NCBI GenBank assembly: GCA_030424595.1
Contig: JAUHWG010000016.1
Span: forward strand, 165,923-229,922
Reading direction: 5' to 3'
Length of the DNA stretch: 64,000 bases
DNA from: Polyangia bacterium
GTDB lineage: Bacteria > Myxococcota_A > Polyangia > Nannocystales > Nannocystaceae
The notes under the pieces are model-generated. The model had not been told where the DNA came from. It ran no database searches and worked only from the letters and a program-made list of their open reading frames with translations. Position numbers and translations under genes: made by a program. Shown here one piece after another: positions 25,163 to 34,114 of the stretch; the stretch's first letter is position 1; the number at the start of each line of letters is the position of its first letter.

Positions 25163-26986
25163 CTAGCTTCGGCGGCGGCGGAGGAAGCCGAGGGACGCGA
25201 GGGCGAGGAGGCCCGCCCCGAGCGGGCTCCCGCCTTCGCTGCGACAGGCGCAGCTGCCATCGTCGTCAAAGCCGCCCGTCGAGCTCGACGCCGAGTCCTC
25301 GGTGCCGGTCGAGCTGTTGCTCTCGCTGTTGCTCTCCGAGCCGTGGCAGTCCTGGCGAGCCTTGACGACCCCAGGATCGACCTTCAGGGCCCCGAGGAGC
25401 ATGTCGATGAGCTGGGTGTTGTCGACCTCGACCTGCGGCGCCCCTGCGGGCGGGATGACCTCGACACGATGGGCCCAGGGCATCTCCTCAGGCATCTCGG
25501 GCCAGGTCTGCTGGAAGTTCCCGGGGACGACAAAGCCGCCCGGGAGCTGCCACTCGGGGCTCCCGGAGCAGGGGAACCACTGGGTCGCGATCATCGAGCT
25601 CTGGTCGAAGTCCGGGAGGTCCGGGTTCTCGTGGAAGAAGGGATCCTCGGTCATCTCCGCCGCCGACATCGTCGTGTAGAGGCGGGTCAGGTAGGGCCAG
25701 GTGTCGAGGAGCTCGACCGCGTGGACGCCAGGCTCGATGATCCGCTCGAGCAGGTCCGCGCTGAACTCTGCGGGATCGTAGGCGTCGCTGTCGATCAGCC
25801 CCTCGTAGCAGTCGAGGCACGAGTAGAACTCGCCCTCCTCGACCCCGTCGGGGACAGGCAAGTACTGGTAGAGGAGCCCCTGGAGGAGCGGATGGTTGTA
25901 GGTGCAGCGGGCCCCGTTGCACTCGATGAGCCCCTGATCCGCGAGCGCGTCGACCACCGCGATCGGCTTGAGCTCGGTGAAGACGGTGTGATCCCACTTG
26001 TCGCTGAGGAGCCCGTCGGGGCTGACGACCGAGCTCGCCCCAGCGTACTCGGTGACGAAGGCCCGACCGTTCGCCGGCTCGCTGTCGACGGCGAGGCTGA
26101 CGACCTCTTTGTAGTTCGCGCCGAGCATGCTCCAGTCGAGCTGGGCCTCGTTGAGGGTGACGTGGTGGTAGTTGCTCGGGCCGACCCGCCCCTTGGCGCC
26201 GAGGAAGAGCGTGCGGATGTCCATGTTGTCCTGGGCGGCGATCCGCGTGAGCTTGATCGGGACGCAGGGCTCGTTGCCGGGGTAGCGCAGGCTGACCGGG
26301 TGGATCTCGTCGATACCTGCCCCCTGGGTCAGCTTGAAGGCGGCGAAGATGTAGCCGTCGTCGATGTACTCCTGGAGGATCGGCTCAGCCGCGGGGTCCT
26401 GGTAGTAGCCAGCGTCGCCGAGCCAGGTCATCACCACGTCCGCGTTCTCGCCCTGGAGAACGACGACGTCGAAGGCGCCGACCGTCGCCCGCAGGAGGAT
26501 CTCCGGCGGCGGGGGGATGTCGCCGGAGGTCGACCCAGTACCGCCGCTGGCGCTGTCGCCCGCGGAGGATCCTCCGGTCGCGCCGCCGCTACAAGTGTCG
26601 TAGCCGCCGCCGCTGTAGCTCTCGTCGTAGCCGCAAAACTCGGCCTGGGAGACGAAGCCGTAGACCGGCACGGTCGCGTTCAGGAGGTTGATGAAGAACT
26701 GCTGCGACGCGACCGAGAACTCGGGGATGTCGGTCATCGGCACGATCCAGCCGAACTTCTCCGCGTCGGTCTCGGGATCGTATTGGATCTGGATATGGGC
26801 CTCGGTGTGATCCTCGGCGAGGACGAAGACGATCGTCTCGCCGGTCTGATCGACCGGCATGTTGTTCTGCGACTGATCGCAGAAGGTCCCCCCGCACGCG
26901 TCGGCCTCGGCGGGGGCCGTGGCGAGCGGGAGAGCGACGAGGGCCAGGGCGGAGGCGAGACGGAGCGGGCGCGCTAGGCTAATCAT
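25163..26986 (-). CDS. DUF2330 protein with MYXO-CTERM-like sorting tail
   Basis: 607 aa. A signal peptide (to about residue 28) precedes a mature start DACGGTFCDQS, typical of DUF2330 proteins; further hallmarks are VFVLAEDHTEAHIQIQYDP and FGWIVPMTDIPEF. The C-terminus has a Ser/Thr-rich stretch, a Cys (CACRSEGG), a hydrophobic helix (LGAGLLALASLGFL) and terminal RRRRS, the tripartite MYXO-CTERM layout believed to anchor or sort proteins to the cell surface in Myxococcota. Function of DUF2330 unknown. The ATG lies 6 nt after TACCCT. It converges on the ligase-like gene. Confidence 0.9.
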   Translation of the reverse strand: MISLARPLRLASALALVALPLATAPAEADACGGTFCDQSQNNMPVDQTGETIVFVLAEDHTEAHIQIQYDPETDAEKFGWIVPMTDIPEFSVASQQFFINLLNATVPVYGFVSQAEFCGYDESYSGGGYDTCSGGATGGSSAGDSASGGTGSTSGDIPPPPEILLRATVGAFDVVVLQGENADVVMTWLGDAGYYQDPAAEPILQEYIDDGYIFAAFKLTQGAGIDEIHPVSLRYPGNEPCVPIKLTRIAAQDNMDIRTLFLGAKGRVGPSNYHHVTLNEAQLDWSMLGANYKEVVSLAVDSEPANGRAFVTEYAGASSVVSPDGLLSDKWDHTVFTELKPIAVVDALADQGLIECNGARCTYNHPLLQGLLYQYLPVPDGVEEGEFYSCLDCYEGLIDSDAYDPAEFSADLLERIIEPGVHAVELLDTWPYLTRLYTTMSAAEMTEDPFFHENPDLPDFDQSSMIATQWFPCSGSPEWQLPGGFVVPGNFQQTWPEMPEEMPWAHRVEVIPPAGAPQVEVDNTQLIDMLLGALKVDPGVVKARQDCHGSESNSESNSSTGTEDSASSSTGGFDDDGSCACRSEGGSPLGAGLLALASLGFLRRRRS

Positions 26987-26992
26987 CGAATG

Positions 26993-26998
26993 AGGGTA
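26993..26998 (-). promoter_or_regulatory. -10 hexamer TACCCT
   Basis: TGATACCCT ends 6 nt before the ATG of the DUF2330 gene; the same TGATACCCTCA string recurs before the Cys-rich lipoprotein gene at 51393. Confidence 0.55.
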
Positions 26999-27118
26999 TC
27001 AGAGTCCCTGGAGGGCTGCAGTCCGACGAATCGACGGAAGCGGGCGACGGGCGACGAGGGCCGCGGAAGTGAGCGTCCCCCGAGCGGACGAGCGGCCCGT
27101 GCTCCGGCGATCGCCGCG

Positions 27119-27180
27119 GGGGGGCGGGGGCGTGGGCGTGGGCGTGGGCGTGGGCGTGGCGTGGGCGTGGGCAGGGGAAG
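27119..27180. repeat. G-rich (GGGCGT)n tract
   Basis: About eight GGGCGT units within the 400-bp gap between the DUF2330 gene and the glycosyltransferase. Runs of three or more G at short spacing on the plus strand could fold as a G-quadruplex. The rest of this gap holds only the promoter at its right end. Confidence 0.85.
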
Positions 27181-27373
27181 CGAAGAGCGTGGAGTCGGAC
27201 CGTACCTGCGCCCGGCCGCACCCGCGCCGCACCTCGGTCGACGCCGGTCTCTGCAGACGCTCCGCAGACCTCTTGCCCGGCCTTAGAACCCCCGAGCGAG
27301 CGCGAGGTCGAGGACTGCTCCGCGCTGACGATAGCAGCGTCGGCTCCGGCAACGGGGCCTGGCGCTGGTGATG

Positions 27374-27379
27374 TACTCT
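27374..27379 (+). promoter_or_regulatory. -10 hexamer TACTCT
   Basis: TACTCT 6 nt before GTG 27386. It lies inside the frame if the ATG at 27371 were used, which favours the GTG. Confidence 0.5.
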
Positions 27380-27385
27380 CGCTGC

Positions 27386-28237
27386 GTGCAGCCGCTCGCG
27401 GTCGTCATCCTCACCCTCGACGAGGAGCTCAACCTGCCGAAGGCGCTCGCCTCGGTCGGCCAGCGAGCGCCGGTGGTGGTCGTCGACTCCGGCTCGACAG
27501 ACGGCACCCAGGAGATCGCCCGCGAGGCCGGTGCAGAGCTCATCGAACACGCCTTCGTCGACTACGCCAGCCAGCGCAATTTCGCGATCACGGCGCTCGC
27601 CGAGCGCTTTGAGTGGGTCCTCTTCCTCGACGCCGACGAGGAGCTGACGCCGGCGCTGTGGGAGGAGCTGGGCGCGGCGATCGCCGACCCGACGCTCGAC
27701 GGCGCCTATCTCCGGCTCGAGCTCTGGGTGCTCGGCCATCGCCTCACCCACGGCGAGTACTCGGACGCGATGGTCCTCCGGCTGATGCGGCCGACGCTCG
27801 CTCGCTTTCGCCGCTCGAGCAACGAGCGGGTCGACGACCGCGACATGCGGGTCAAGGTGCTGCAAAACCGCCTGATCCACCGCGACGCCAAGCCCCTCAT
27901 CGACCTCTTCCAAAAGCACCTCGGCTACGCCCAGCGCGAGGCCCAGCACTACCTCGACAACGCCGCGAGCTCCAACCTCGAGGGCTTCAACCTGCGGACC
28001 CGCGCTGGGCGTAGGGTCGGGCTGTGGTGGGCCTACAACCGCCTGCCGCTCTTCGTCCGGCCGCTGCTCTTCCACGGCCGCGCCCTCGTCAAGGGCGCCT
28101 GGCGCGACGGGCTCCCGGGGCTGATGCACGCGGGGATGCACGCCCTGTGGTACCCGATGCTGATCGACCTCCTGATCTACGAGGCCAAGCGCGAGGGCCG
28201 GGCCTCGCGCGACGCCGACCGACGAGCTGGCACTTGA
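27386..28237 (+). CDS. Glycosyltransferase family 2 (WaaE/KdtX-like)
   Basis: 283 aa from GTG (MQPLAVVILTLDEE). A GT-A fold enzyme: VVILTLDEELNLPKAL at the N-terminus, VVDSGSTDGTQEIA for nucleotide-sugar binding, and FLDADEEL containing the DxD metal site near residue 80. The C-terminal part (HRLTHGEYSDAMVLRL, then QKHLGYAQREAQHYL) matches the LPS-core glucosyltransferase WaaE/KdtX subgroup. It has one hydrophobic C-terminal segment and is likely membrane-associated at the cytoplasmic face. An ATG five codons upstream is the alternative start. It ends 21 bp from the convergent bestrophin gene. Confidence 0.88.
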   Translation: MQPLAVVILTLDEELNLPKALASVGQRAPVVVVDSGSTDGTQEIAREAGAELIEHAFVDYASQRNFAITALAERFEWVLFLDADEELTPALWEELGAAIADPTLDGAYLRLELWVLGHRLTHGEYSDAMVLRLMRPTLARFRRSSNERVDDRDMRVKVLQNRLIHRDAKPLIDLFQKHLGYAQREAQHYLDNAASSNLEGFNLRTRAGRRVGLWWAYNRLPLFVRPLLFHGRALVKGAWRDGLPGLMHAGMHALWYPMLIDLLIYEAKREGRASRDADRRAGT

Positions 28238-28258
28238 GTCAGTCGGCTGCGAGCACGG

Positions 28259-29155
28259 CTACATCAGCACGCCGGGCGGCTTCTCGCCGGGGACCGGCGG
28301 GATCCCCTCGTCGCCGAGCCGCTGACGGATGTTGTTCTCGATCGTCATCGACAGGGCCGAGAGCGGGAGGCCGTTGTAGAACATCGTGAAGGGGTCCTCC
28401 AGCACCCGCCCGACCTCGGAGATCAGGGCGAAGGCGAGGCAGACCAGGAGGTTGAGCGGGATCATCGCCCAGCCCAGCTCCTCCGCGAGGGAGAGGGGGA
28501 AGAGCGCCCCGTAGGCGGTGATCAGGCGCTCGGCGATGAGCCCGTAGGCCCGGGGCATCGGCGTCTTCTTGATCCGCTCGCAGCCGCCCTGGACGTCGAG
28601 CAGCGTCGCCAAGGTCCCGTCGAAGGACTGGAGGCGCCGCTCGTCGATCACGCCGGCGGCCGTCGCCGCGGTGAGCTCCTCCAGCTGGCGAAAGAGGATC
28701 GCGTGGGTCGGGCTCGACTCGGCGCGGAGCGCCTCGCGGGTGTCGGCGTCGACCAGGCGGAGGATGTGCTCGTCGACCCAGGGATCCTGCTGTCTCAGGA
28801 GACAGCGGAGCAGGTGGACATAGGCCGCGTGTCGGCGGACGATCCGCCCCGCGAGCTCACCCGCGCCGAGGTAGCACAGCGCCTGCGAGGTCAGGTGTCG
28901 GCTCGAGTTGACGAGCTGGCCCCAGAGCTTGCGGCCCTCCCACCAGCGCTCGTAGGCCGAGTTGGTCCTGAACGAGGCGAAGATGCCGAGGGCCGCGCCC
29001 ATGACCAGGACCGGCGTCGTCGGGATCAGGAGGTGGCCGATGTCGACGTACTTGTGGAGGATCGTGATGATCGTCCCGGTCGCCGTGAAGAAGAGGGCGT
29101 TCTTCCACTGCCACTGGAGGAGTCGGAAAACCGAACCATTGGTCGCGACGATCAT
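28259..29155 (-). CDS. Bestrophin-family (YneE/VCCN1-like) anion channel protein
   Basis: 298 aa. The family hallmark is near residues 60-85: ASFRTNSAYERWWEGRKLWG followed by LVNSSRHL. Four hydrophobic segments (about residues 20-40, 42-60, 220-240 and 245-262) fit bacterial bestrophins, pentameric chloride or cation channels in the inner membrane. The C-terminal DPFTMFYNGLPLSALSMTIE is also typical. The ATG lies 8 nt after TACCGT. The physiological ion and role cannot be told from sequence. Confidence 0.88.
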   Translation of the reverse strand: MIVATNGSVFRLLQWQWKNALFFTATGTIITILHKYVDIGHLLIPTTPVLVMGAALGIFASFRTNSAYERWWEGRKLWGQLVNSSRHLTSQALCYLGAGELAGRIVRRHAAYVHLLRCLLRQQDPWVDEHILRLVDADTREALRAESSPTHAILFRQLEELTAATAAGVIDERRLQSFDGTLATLLDVQGGCERIKKTPMPRAYGLIAERLITAYGALFPLSLAEELGWAMIPLNLLVCLAFALISEVGRVLEDPFTMFYNGLPLSALSMTIENNIRQRLGDEGIPPVPGEKPPGVLM

Positions 29156-29163
29156 CGCCGGTC

Positions 29164-29169
29164 ACGGTA
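29164..29169 (-). promoter_or_regulatory. -10 hexamer TACCGT
   Basis: TGTACCGT ends 8 nt before the bestrophin ATG. Confidence 0.5.
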
Positions 29170-29214
29170 CACGATCCGCGGCGACGGAGACCCCGATCCC
29201 AGCTCGCCGGGCGC

Positions 29215-29838
29215 TCACCGGAGGCGCGGCTTGCCGCAGGTGATCAGGCTGTTCTCCAGGCGCTCCTGGTGGCAGACGTCGAGGCCTGCGCGGACGAAGG
29301 CCTCACGCCAGCCGACGATCGAGAGGCGGGTCATCTCGACGCCGAGATCTACGGGCCATCGCCGGCTCTCCTCGTGCTCCTCGAAGAAGTCGACGACGCA
29401 GGCGAAGCGGCCCTCGGGGGTCAAGAGGCGGCGGACCTCGGCGAGGGCGCCGTCCAGGTCCGGGAGGTAGTAGAGCGCCTCCATCGAGAAGATCGCCTGA
29501 AAGGAGCCCCCCTCGAGCTTGGGGCTCGGGAACTCGCCCAGGAGGAAGCTCGCGTTGGCCAGCCCCTCCGACATCCTCGTCGCCAGGCTGACCATCTCCT
29601 CGGCGAGGTCGAGCCCGACCGCGCTCACGCTCGGGTCGACCGCGGCGGCCCAGCGGACCGTGTAGCCGTTGCCACAGCCGATATCGAGGTAGCGATCGCC
29701 GGCGCCGACCTCGAGCCAGTCGAAGCCGCGACGGGCGAAGGGTCCGTGGCGATTCTCCATGCCCTCAGCGCGACCGCCCAGCGCCCACTCGTCAAAGACC
29801 CTCTGAACACGCGCGGTCTGCGGATCACCGTCTTGCAT
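29215..29838 (-). CDS. Class I SAM-dependent methyltransferase
   Basis: 207 aa. SAM-binding motif I YLDIGCGNGYTVRWAA near residue 50, the acidic residue after the second strand in VGLDLAEEMV, and motif IV-like FQAIFSMEALYYLPDLD near 115, followed by EVRRLLTPEGRFACVVDFF. Fits the UbiE/Methyltransf_11 group; substrate unknown. Soluble. The ATG is 7 nt after TAGAGT, back to back with the hemolysin III gene. No neighbour suggests a pathway. Confidence 0.88.
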   Translation of the reverse strand: MQDGDPQTARVQRVFDEWALGGRAEGMENRHGPFARRGFDWLEVGAGDRYLDIGCGNGYTVRWAAAVDPSVSAVGLDLAEEMVSLATRMSEGLANASFLLGEFPSPKLEGGSFQAIFSMEALYYLPDLDGALAEVRRLLTPEGRFACVVDFFEEHEESRRWPVDLGVEMTRLSIVGWREAFVRAGLDVCHQERLENSLITCGKPRLR

Positions 29839-29845
29839 GGCGCGG

Positions 29846-29851
29846 ACTCTA
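29846..29851 (-). promoter_or_regulatory. -10 hexamer TAGAGT
   Basis: TAGAGT 7 nt before the methyltransferase ATG. Confidence 0.5.
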
Positions 29852-29941
29852 CCAACAAGCGGCGCCCGGGACGACGGTGCTGCCCCCGTGAATCCGCCGC
29901 GGGGCGGCCTCTATCGCCGCGCCAGCCGAGGCCAGTGCCGC

Positions 29942-29947
29942 TACACT
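29942..29947 (+). promoter_or_regulatory. -10 hexamer TACACT
   Basis: CCGCTACACT ends 9 nt before GTG 29957, which sets the hemolysin III start. Confidence 0.5.
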
Positions 29948-29956
29948 GTCGCCCGC

Positions 29957-30625
29957 GTGCCACTCGTCCCCGAGTCCGAGCGTCGCTCTGTGACCTCGTC
30001 GCTGATCCGCCCGCGACTGCGGGGCGTCGCCGATATCTTCGCCGCCGCGATCGCGATCCCGGCGATCCTGATCCTGGTCGATCACGCGAGCCCTGGCACC
30101 CCGACCCTGATCGCCGCGGTCTACGGCCTCTGTCTCGTGATCCTCCTGGTCGGCAGCGCGATCTACCACCGCCCTGGCTGGTCGCTGCGGACCGGGCTCA
30201 TCCTCCGCAAGATCGATCATGCGAACATCTACTTGATGATCGCCGGCTCTGCGACGCCGATCGTCGCGACCCTGATCCCCGGTCCCGGGCGCACGATCCT
30301 GATCGCGATGTGGATCTCGGCGGCGCTCGGGATCGTCAAGACCTTCCTCTGGCCGCGGGCGCCGAGACAGCTCAGCTCGCTGATCTACACGATCATCGGC
30401 TGCATCCCCGTCCCCTTCGCCTTTCAGATCGGCGACGCGGTCGGCGACGAGGCGCTGCGGATCCTCGCCATCGGCGGCGCCTCCTTCCTCCTCGGCGGCA
30501 TCGTCTACGCCCGCCGGTGGCCGAACCCCGACCCCTTTGTCTTCGGCTACCACGAGATCTTTCACCTCTTCGTCTTCGCCGGGGCGGGGCTCCACTACTC
30601 GGTGATCTGGGACCTGGTCGCCTAG
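29957..30625 (+). CDS. Hemolysin III / PAQR-family membrane protein (TrhA-like)
   Basis: 222 aa with seven hydrophobic segments, the usual length for the family. Conserved features: GSAIYHRPGW after helix 2, KIDHANIYLMIAGSATP at helix 3, and the GYHEIFHLFV histidine pair before the last helix, which with the first His form the metal site of PAQR proteins. Bacterial members are linked to membrane fluidity homeostasis; hemolysis is historical. GTG 29957 was preferred to a start 40 codons upstream, which overlaps the divergent methyltransferase start and adds a low-complexity extension. Confidence 0.88.
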   Translation: MPLVPESERRSVTSSLIRPRLRGVADIFAAAIAIPAILILVDHASPGTPTLIAAVYGLCLVILLVGSAIYHRPGWSLRTGLILRKIDHANIYLMIAGSATPIVATLIPGPGRTILIAMWISAALGIVKTFLWPRAPRQLSSLIYTIIGCIPVPFAFQIGDAVGDEALRILAIGGASFLLGGIVYARRWPNPDPFVFGYHEIFHLFVFAGAGLHYSVIWDLVA

Positions 30626-30822
30626 CGCGGCGAGGTGTCCTGCGCCCTCTCCTGACCTCGTCTGCGCTCTGGTCGTCGCGAGAACGTTCGTAGAGCCCGG
30701 CTGCGCGCAGACATCCGCCGGAGCGCTCGCTCTCGCCCCTTCCATAGCCCTGATCCGTCCTCTGTTCGCGATGAGGACACCGCACGCAGCGACGCTCGAC
30801 CGACCGCTGAGGTCGTGGGCGC

Positions 30823-30828
30823 TATCAT
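30823..30828 (+). promoter_or_regulatory. -10 hexamer TATCAT
   Basis: GCTATCAT ends 6 nt before GTG 30835 of the Ser/Thr kinase. Confidence 0.55.
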
Positions 30829-30834
30829 CGGTCG

Positions 30835-33800
30835 GTGGCTGAAGGCGAGGGACACGTGACCGGAGAGGGCAGCGAGGGGGCGCTCGACGGCGAGGCCACG
30901 ATCGCCGCCGAGGTCGCGAACACCCCGAGCATGCTCTACGCGATCGCTGGGGCGCCGCCGCGGAGCATCGGCCGCTTCACGATCATCCGTGAGCTCGGCG
31001 CCGGGAGCATGGGCACCGTCTACATGGCCTACGACGATGAGCTCGACCGGCGAGTGGCGATCAAGGTGATCCACACCGGCGGAGCTCGAGGAAAGGAGAG
31101 GGCGAAGGAGAGGGCGAAGGAGAAGGCCCAAGAGAGAGCTGCGCTGATGGAGGCGCGAGTCCGCCGCGAGGCGATGGCCTTAGCCCGCCTCTCCCACCCC
31201 AACGTCGTCCAGATCTACGAGGTCGGCGAGGCCCCCACCGTCGGCGAGAACGGCGAGCCGATCTCGGACCAGAGCCAGATCTACCTGGCGATGGAGTACG
31301 TCGAGGGCGTCACCCTCAAGGCCTGGCTGCGGGCGCAGGAGCATGACTGGCGCAGCGCCGTCAGCCTGGTCTCACAGGCAGGTCATGGGTTGGCCGCGGC
31401 CCACCGAGCGGGGCTCATCCACCGCGACTTCAAGCCCGACAACGTCATCATCGGCGACGACGGTCGGGTCCGCGTGCTCGACTTCGGCCTCGCCCGACCG
31501 CACGTCCACGACGACGAAGCGCTCGACGTCGGCGAGGCGAGGGCGCCGACGACGATCCCTGGCGATGCAGGCCAAGGGGGGACCGCCGAGCGCCTGCGCG
31601 AGAGCCCACGCTACAGCGACAGCGGCGCCTCTTTGACCCGGACCGGGACGCTCATCGGGACCCCGCGCTACATGTCCCCGGAGCAGCTCTACCGCCAGAC
31701 CGCCGACGCCCGCAGCGACATCTTCTCCTTCTCGCTCGTCCTCTACGAGGCCCTCTATCGCCAGTACCCCTTCCCGGCGAAGGACGTCCGCGGGATCATC
31801 CTCCGGGTCAGCAGCGGCGAGGTCGAGCCGCCGCCGCGGGATACCCCGGTGCCGACGTGGATCCACCGCGTGCTCCTGCGCGGCCTCCAGATCGAGCCCG
31901 CGGATCGCTTCGCGTCGATGGACGAGTTCCTGATCGCCCTCCGCCGCGACCCGACCCAGGCGCGACGACAGGCCGTCGCGACGGCCCTGACGATCGCGGC
32001 GCTCGGCGGCGCAGCCCTGGCCTGGAACCTCGAGACCCCGCCCTTGGGCCCCTGCACCGGCGTCCGCTCGGCCCTCGTCGGGGTCTGGGACGAGGAGCGC
32101 TCCGAGGCGCTCCGAGGCGCCTTCGCCAGCACCGACGCCCCCTACGCCCAGGCCGCCTACGAGCGGGCCGGGGCGGCGCTCGACGAGTACGCGGAGCGCT
32201 GGGGGACGCAGCGCCAAGAGGTCTGTGAGGCCCACGCCGGCGGGCTCTCCTCGGACACCCGCTTTGACCGACAGATCGCGTGCTTGGGCCGTCGCCTCGC
32301 CGGCGTCGACGCGCTCGCGGGCGTGCTCATCGACGGCGGCGGCCAGGCGATCTCCCACGCCGACGAGATGGTCGCGGCCCTCGCCCCGCTCGAACCCTGC
32401 GTCGACGCAGAGGCGTACACCGGCGACCTCGCCCCCCCGGAGGATCCCCAGAAGGCCGCCGATGTCGAGGCGATCCGCAGCAGCCTCGAGCGGGTGCGGA
32501 CCCTCGACCTCGCCGGTCACTACACGACCGCGGCGAACGACGCGATGGTCCTCCTGAGCGCCGCGGAGTCGACGGGCTATGAGCCCGTGATCGCCGAGGT
32601 GCGCTACTGGAACGGTCTCCTCCAGGGCCGGGTCGGCGACATCGAGCAGGCCGAGGCGACCCTCTCCCAGACCTTGGCCCGGAGCTTCGCGCTCGGCCAC
32701 GAGGTGCTCGCCGCGGACACCTCGCTCGCCATCCTGAGCGTCATCGACGAGGCCGGGCGATACGACGAGGCCCTGCGCTGGGCGCCCTACGCCGAGGCCC
32801 TGCTAGCGCGCGCAGGCGCGGGCGAGGACCAGGACACCGCCCTCCAGGTGACGATCGCCAAGATCGAGCTTCACCACGGCGACTACCAGGCGGCGACAGA
32901 TCGGCTGAGGCGCGCGCTCGCCGAGACCACCGCGGACGTAAGCCCCGATCACCCCGATGTCGTCCCGATCTATGCGGCGCTCGCCAAGGTCCACCAGGAG
33001 CGGCATGAGCTCGACCTCGCCCTGCCGCTGCTGGAGCGCGCGCTGGGGATCGTAGAGGACAACCTCGGCCCCGAACACCCGCGCTGCGCGACGATCCTGG
33101 ACGACCTCGGCGGGGTGCTCGGCATGCAGGGTCGCTACCCGGAGGCAGAGCTCCAGCTCCGGCGAGCCCTCGCGCTGCGGGAGCGAGCCCTCGGCCCGGA
33201 CCACCTCTTGGTCGGCGAGACCCTCAACAACCTGGGGCTGGTTCTCAGCAACCTCGGGCGCGACGAGCTCGCGGAGCAGACCTTCCTCCGGGCGATCTCG
33301 GTGATCGAGGGCGCGGCGGGCCCTGAGCATCCGAGCCTCGGCTATCCGCTCAACGGCCTGGCGGTCATGCGCCTGGGGCAGGATCGCTGCGCCGAGGCGA
33401 TCCCGCTGCTGGAGCGGGCCCTCGCGATCAACCGCCTCACGCTCCAGCCCGACCACAAGGCGCTCGCCTTCCCGATCCTCAACATCGCCGCCTGCAACGC
33501 GATGCTCGAGCGTCACGAGGAGGCGGCCGAAGGCTACTCGCGGGGCCTAGAGCTGCTGCTCCCGATCACCGGCGAGAACAATGAGAGCGTCGCCAGGATC
33601 CACCGCGATCTCGGCGGCGAGCTCCTCGCCCTCGGACGCTTCAGCGCCGCCGTCGGCGAGCTCGCCCGCAGCCTCGCGATCTTCGAGACCCTCGCCGATG
33701 AGCGTCTCGTCGACGATCGGGCGGAGGCCGCCTTCCTCCTCGCCCGCGCGCTCGTCGGCGATCGTCCGCGGGACCGGGAGGTCCGCCGCCGGGCGCGGGA

Positions 33801-33900
33801 GCTCGCCGCGACCGCCCTCGAAGCGCTCGACCCCGCGACCGAAGAGGGCGCCGAGGGCGTCGCGGAGGTCCGAGCCTGGCTGAAAGAGAACCGGGGCTAG
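30835..33900 (+). CDS. Serine/threonine protein kinase with TPR-type C-terminus
   Basis: 1021 aa. Kinase domain about residues 46-365: Gly-rich loop GAGSMGTVY, catalytic lysine K77 in VAIKVI, HRDFKPDN near 200 (RD kinase), DFG near 216 and GTPRYMSPEQL in the activation segment. A highly charged helical insert (KERAKERAKEKAQER) sits between K77 and helix C. A hydrophobic stretch near 380-398 may cross the membrane. Residues about 530-1000 are TPR-like repeats (LERALGIVEDNLGPEHP, LRRALALRERALGPDH and so on), likely a protein-interaction platform. Of the Hanks-type kinases expanded in myxobacteria. A PP2C phosphatase lies 3.2 kb downstream. Confidence 0.93.
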   Translation: MAEGEGHVTGEGSEGALDGEATIAAEVANTPSMLYAIAGAPPRSIGRFTIIRELGAGSMGTVYMAYDDELDRRVAIKVIHTGGARGKERAKERAKEKAQERAALMEARVRREAMALARLSHPNVVQIYEVGEAPTVGENGEPISDQSQIYLAMEYVEGVTLKAWLRAQEHDWRSAVSLVSQAGHGLAAAHRAGLIHRDFKPDNVIIGDDGRVRVLDFGLARPHVHDDEALDVGEARAPTTIPGDAGQGGTAERLRESPRYSDSGASLTRTGTLIGTPRYMSPEQLYRQTADARSDIFSFSLVLYEALYRQYPFPAKDVRGIILRVSSGEVEPPPRDTPVPTWIHRVLLRGLQIEPADRFASMDEFLIALRRDPTQARRQAVATALTIAALGGAALAWNLETPPLGPCTGVRSALVGVWDEERSEALRGAFASTDAPYAQAAYERAGAALDEYAERWGTQRQEVCEAHAGGLSSDTRFDRQIACLGRRLAGVDALAGVLIDGGGQAISHADEMVAALAPLEPCVDAEAYTGDLAPPEDPQKAADVEAIRSSLERVRTLDLAGHYTTAANDAMVLLSAAESTGYEPVIAEVRYWNGLLQGRVGDIEQAEATLSQTLARSFALGHEVLAADTSLAILSVIDEAGRYDEALRWAPYAEALLARAGAGEDQDTALQVTIAKIELHHGDYQAATDRLRRALAETTADVSPDHPDVVPIYAALAKVHQERHELDLALPLLERALGIVEDNLGPEHPRCATILDDLGGVLGMQGRYPEAELQLRRALALRERALGPDHLLVGETLNNLGLVLSNLGRDELAEQTFLRAISVIEGAAGPEHPSLGYPLNGLAVMRLGQDRCAEAIPLLERALAINRLTLQPDHKALAFPILNIAACNAMLERHEEAAEGYSRGLELLLPITGENNESVARIHRDLGGELLALGRFSAAVGELARSLAIFETLADERLVDDRAEAAFLLARALVGDRPRDREVRRRARELAATALEALDPATEEGAEGVAEVRAWLKENRG

Positions 33901-34114
33901 CCCTGCGTGTGCGGGCAGCCCCCGCGCCTTCGCCAGCTCGCTGGATCCCGGGCCCCCGACGCCGAAGCTCGCGCGCTGCACGGGCAGAGCGGAGCCGGTG
34001 GGCCGACGACGGGCGAGCGCGGCGCGAGGGGATGTAGACGTCGTCCCCCAGGAAGGCGGAGCTGCGGTGAGCAAGCGCTCCGAAGCTCGGAGGCCGGCGG
34101 AGATACGACCTTGC

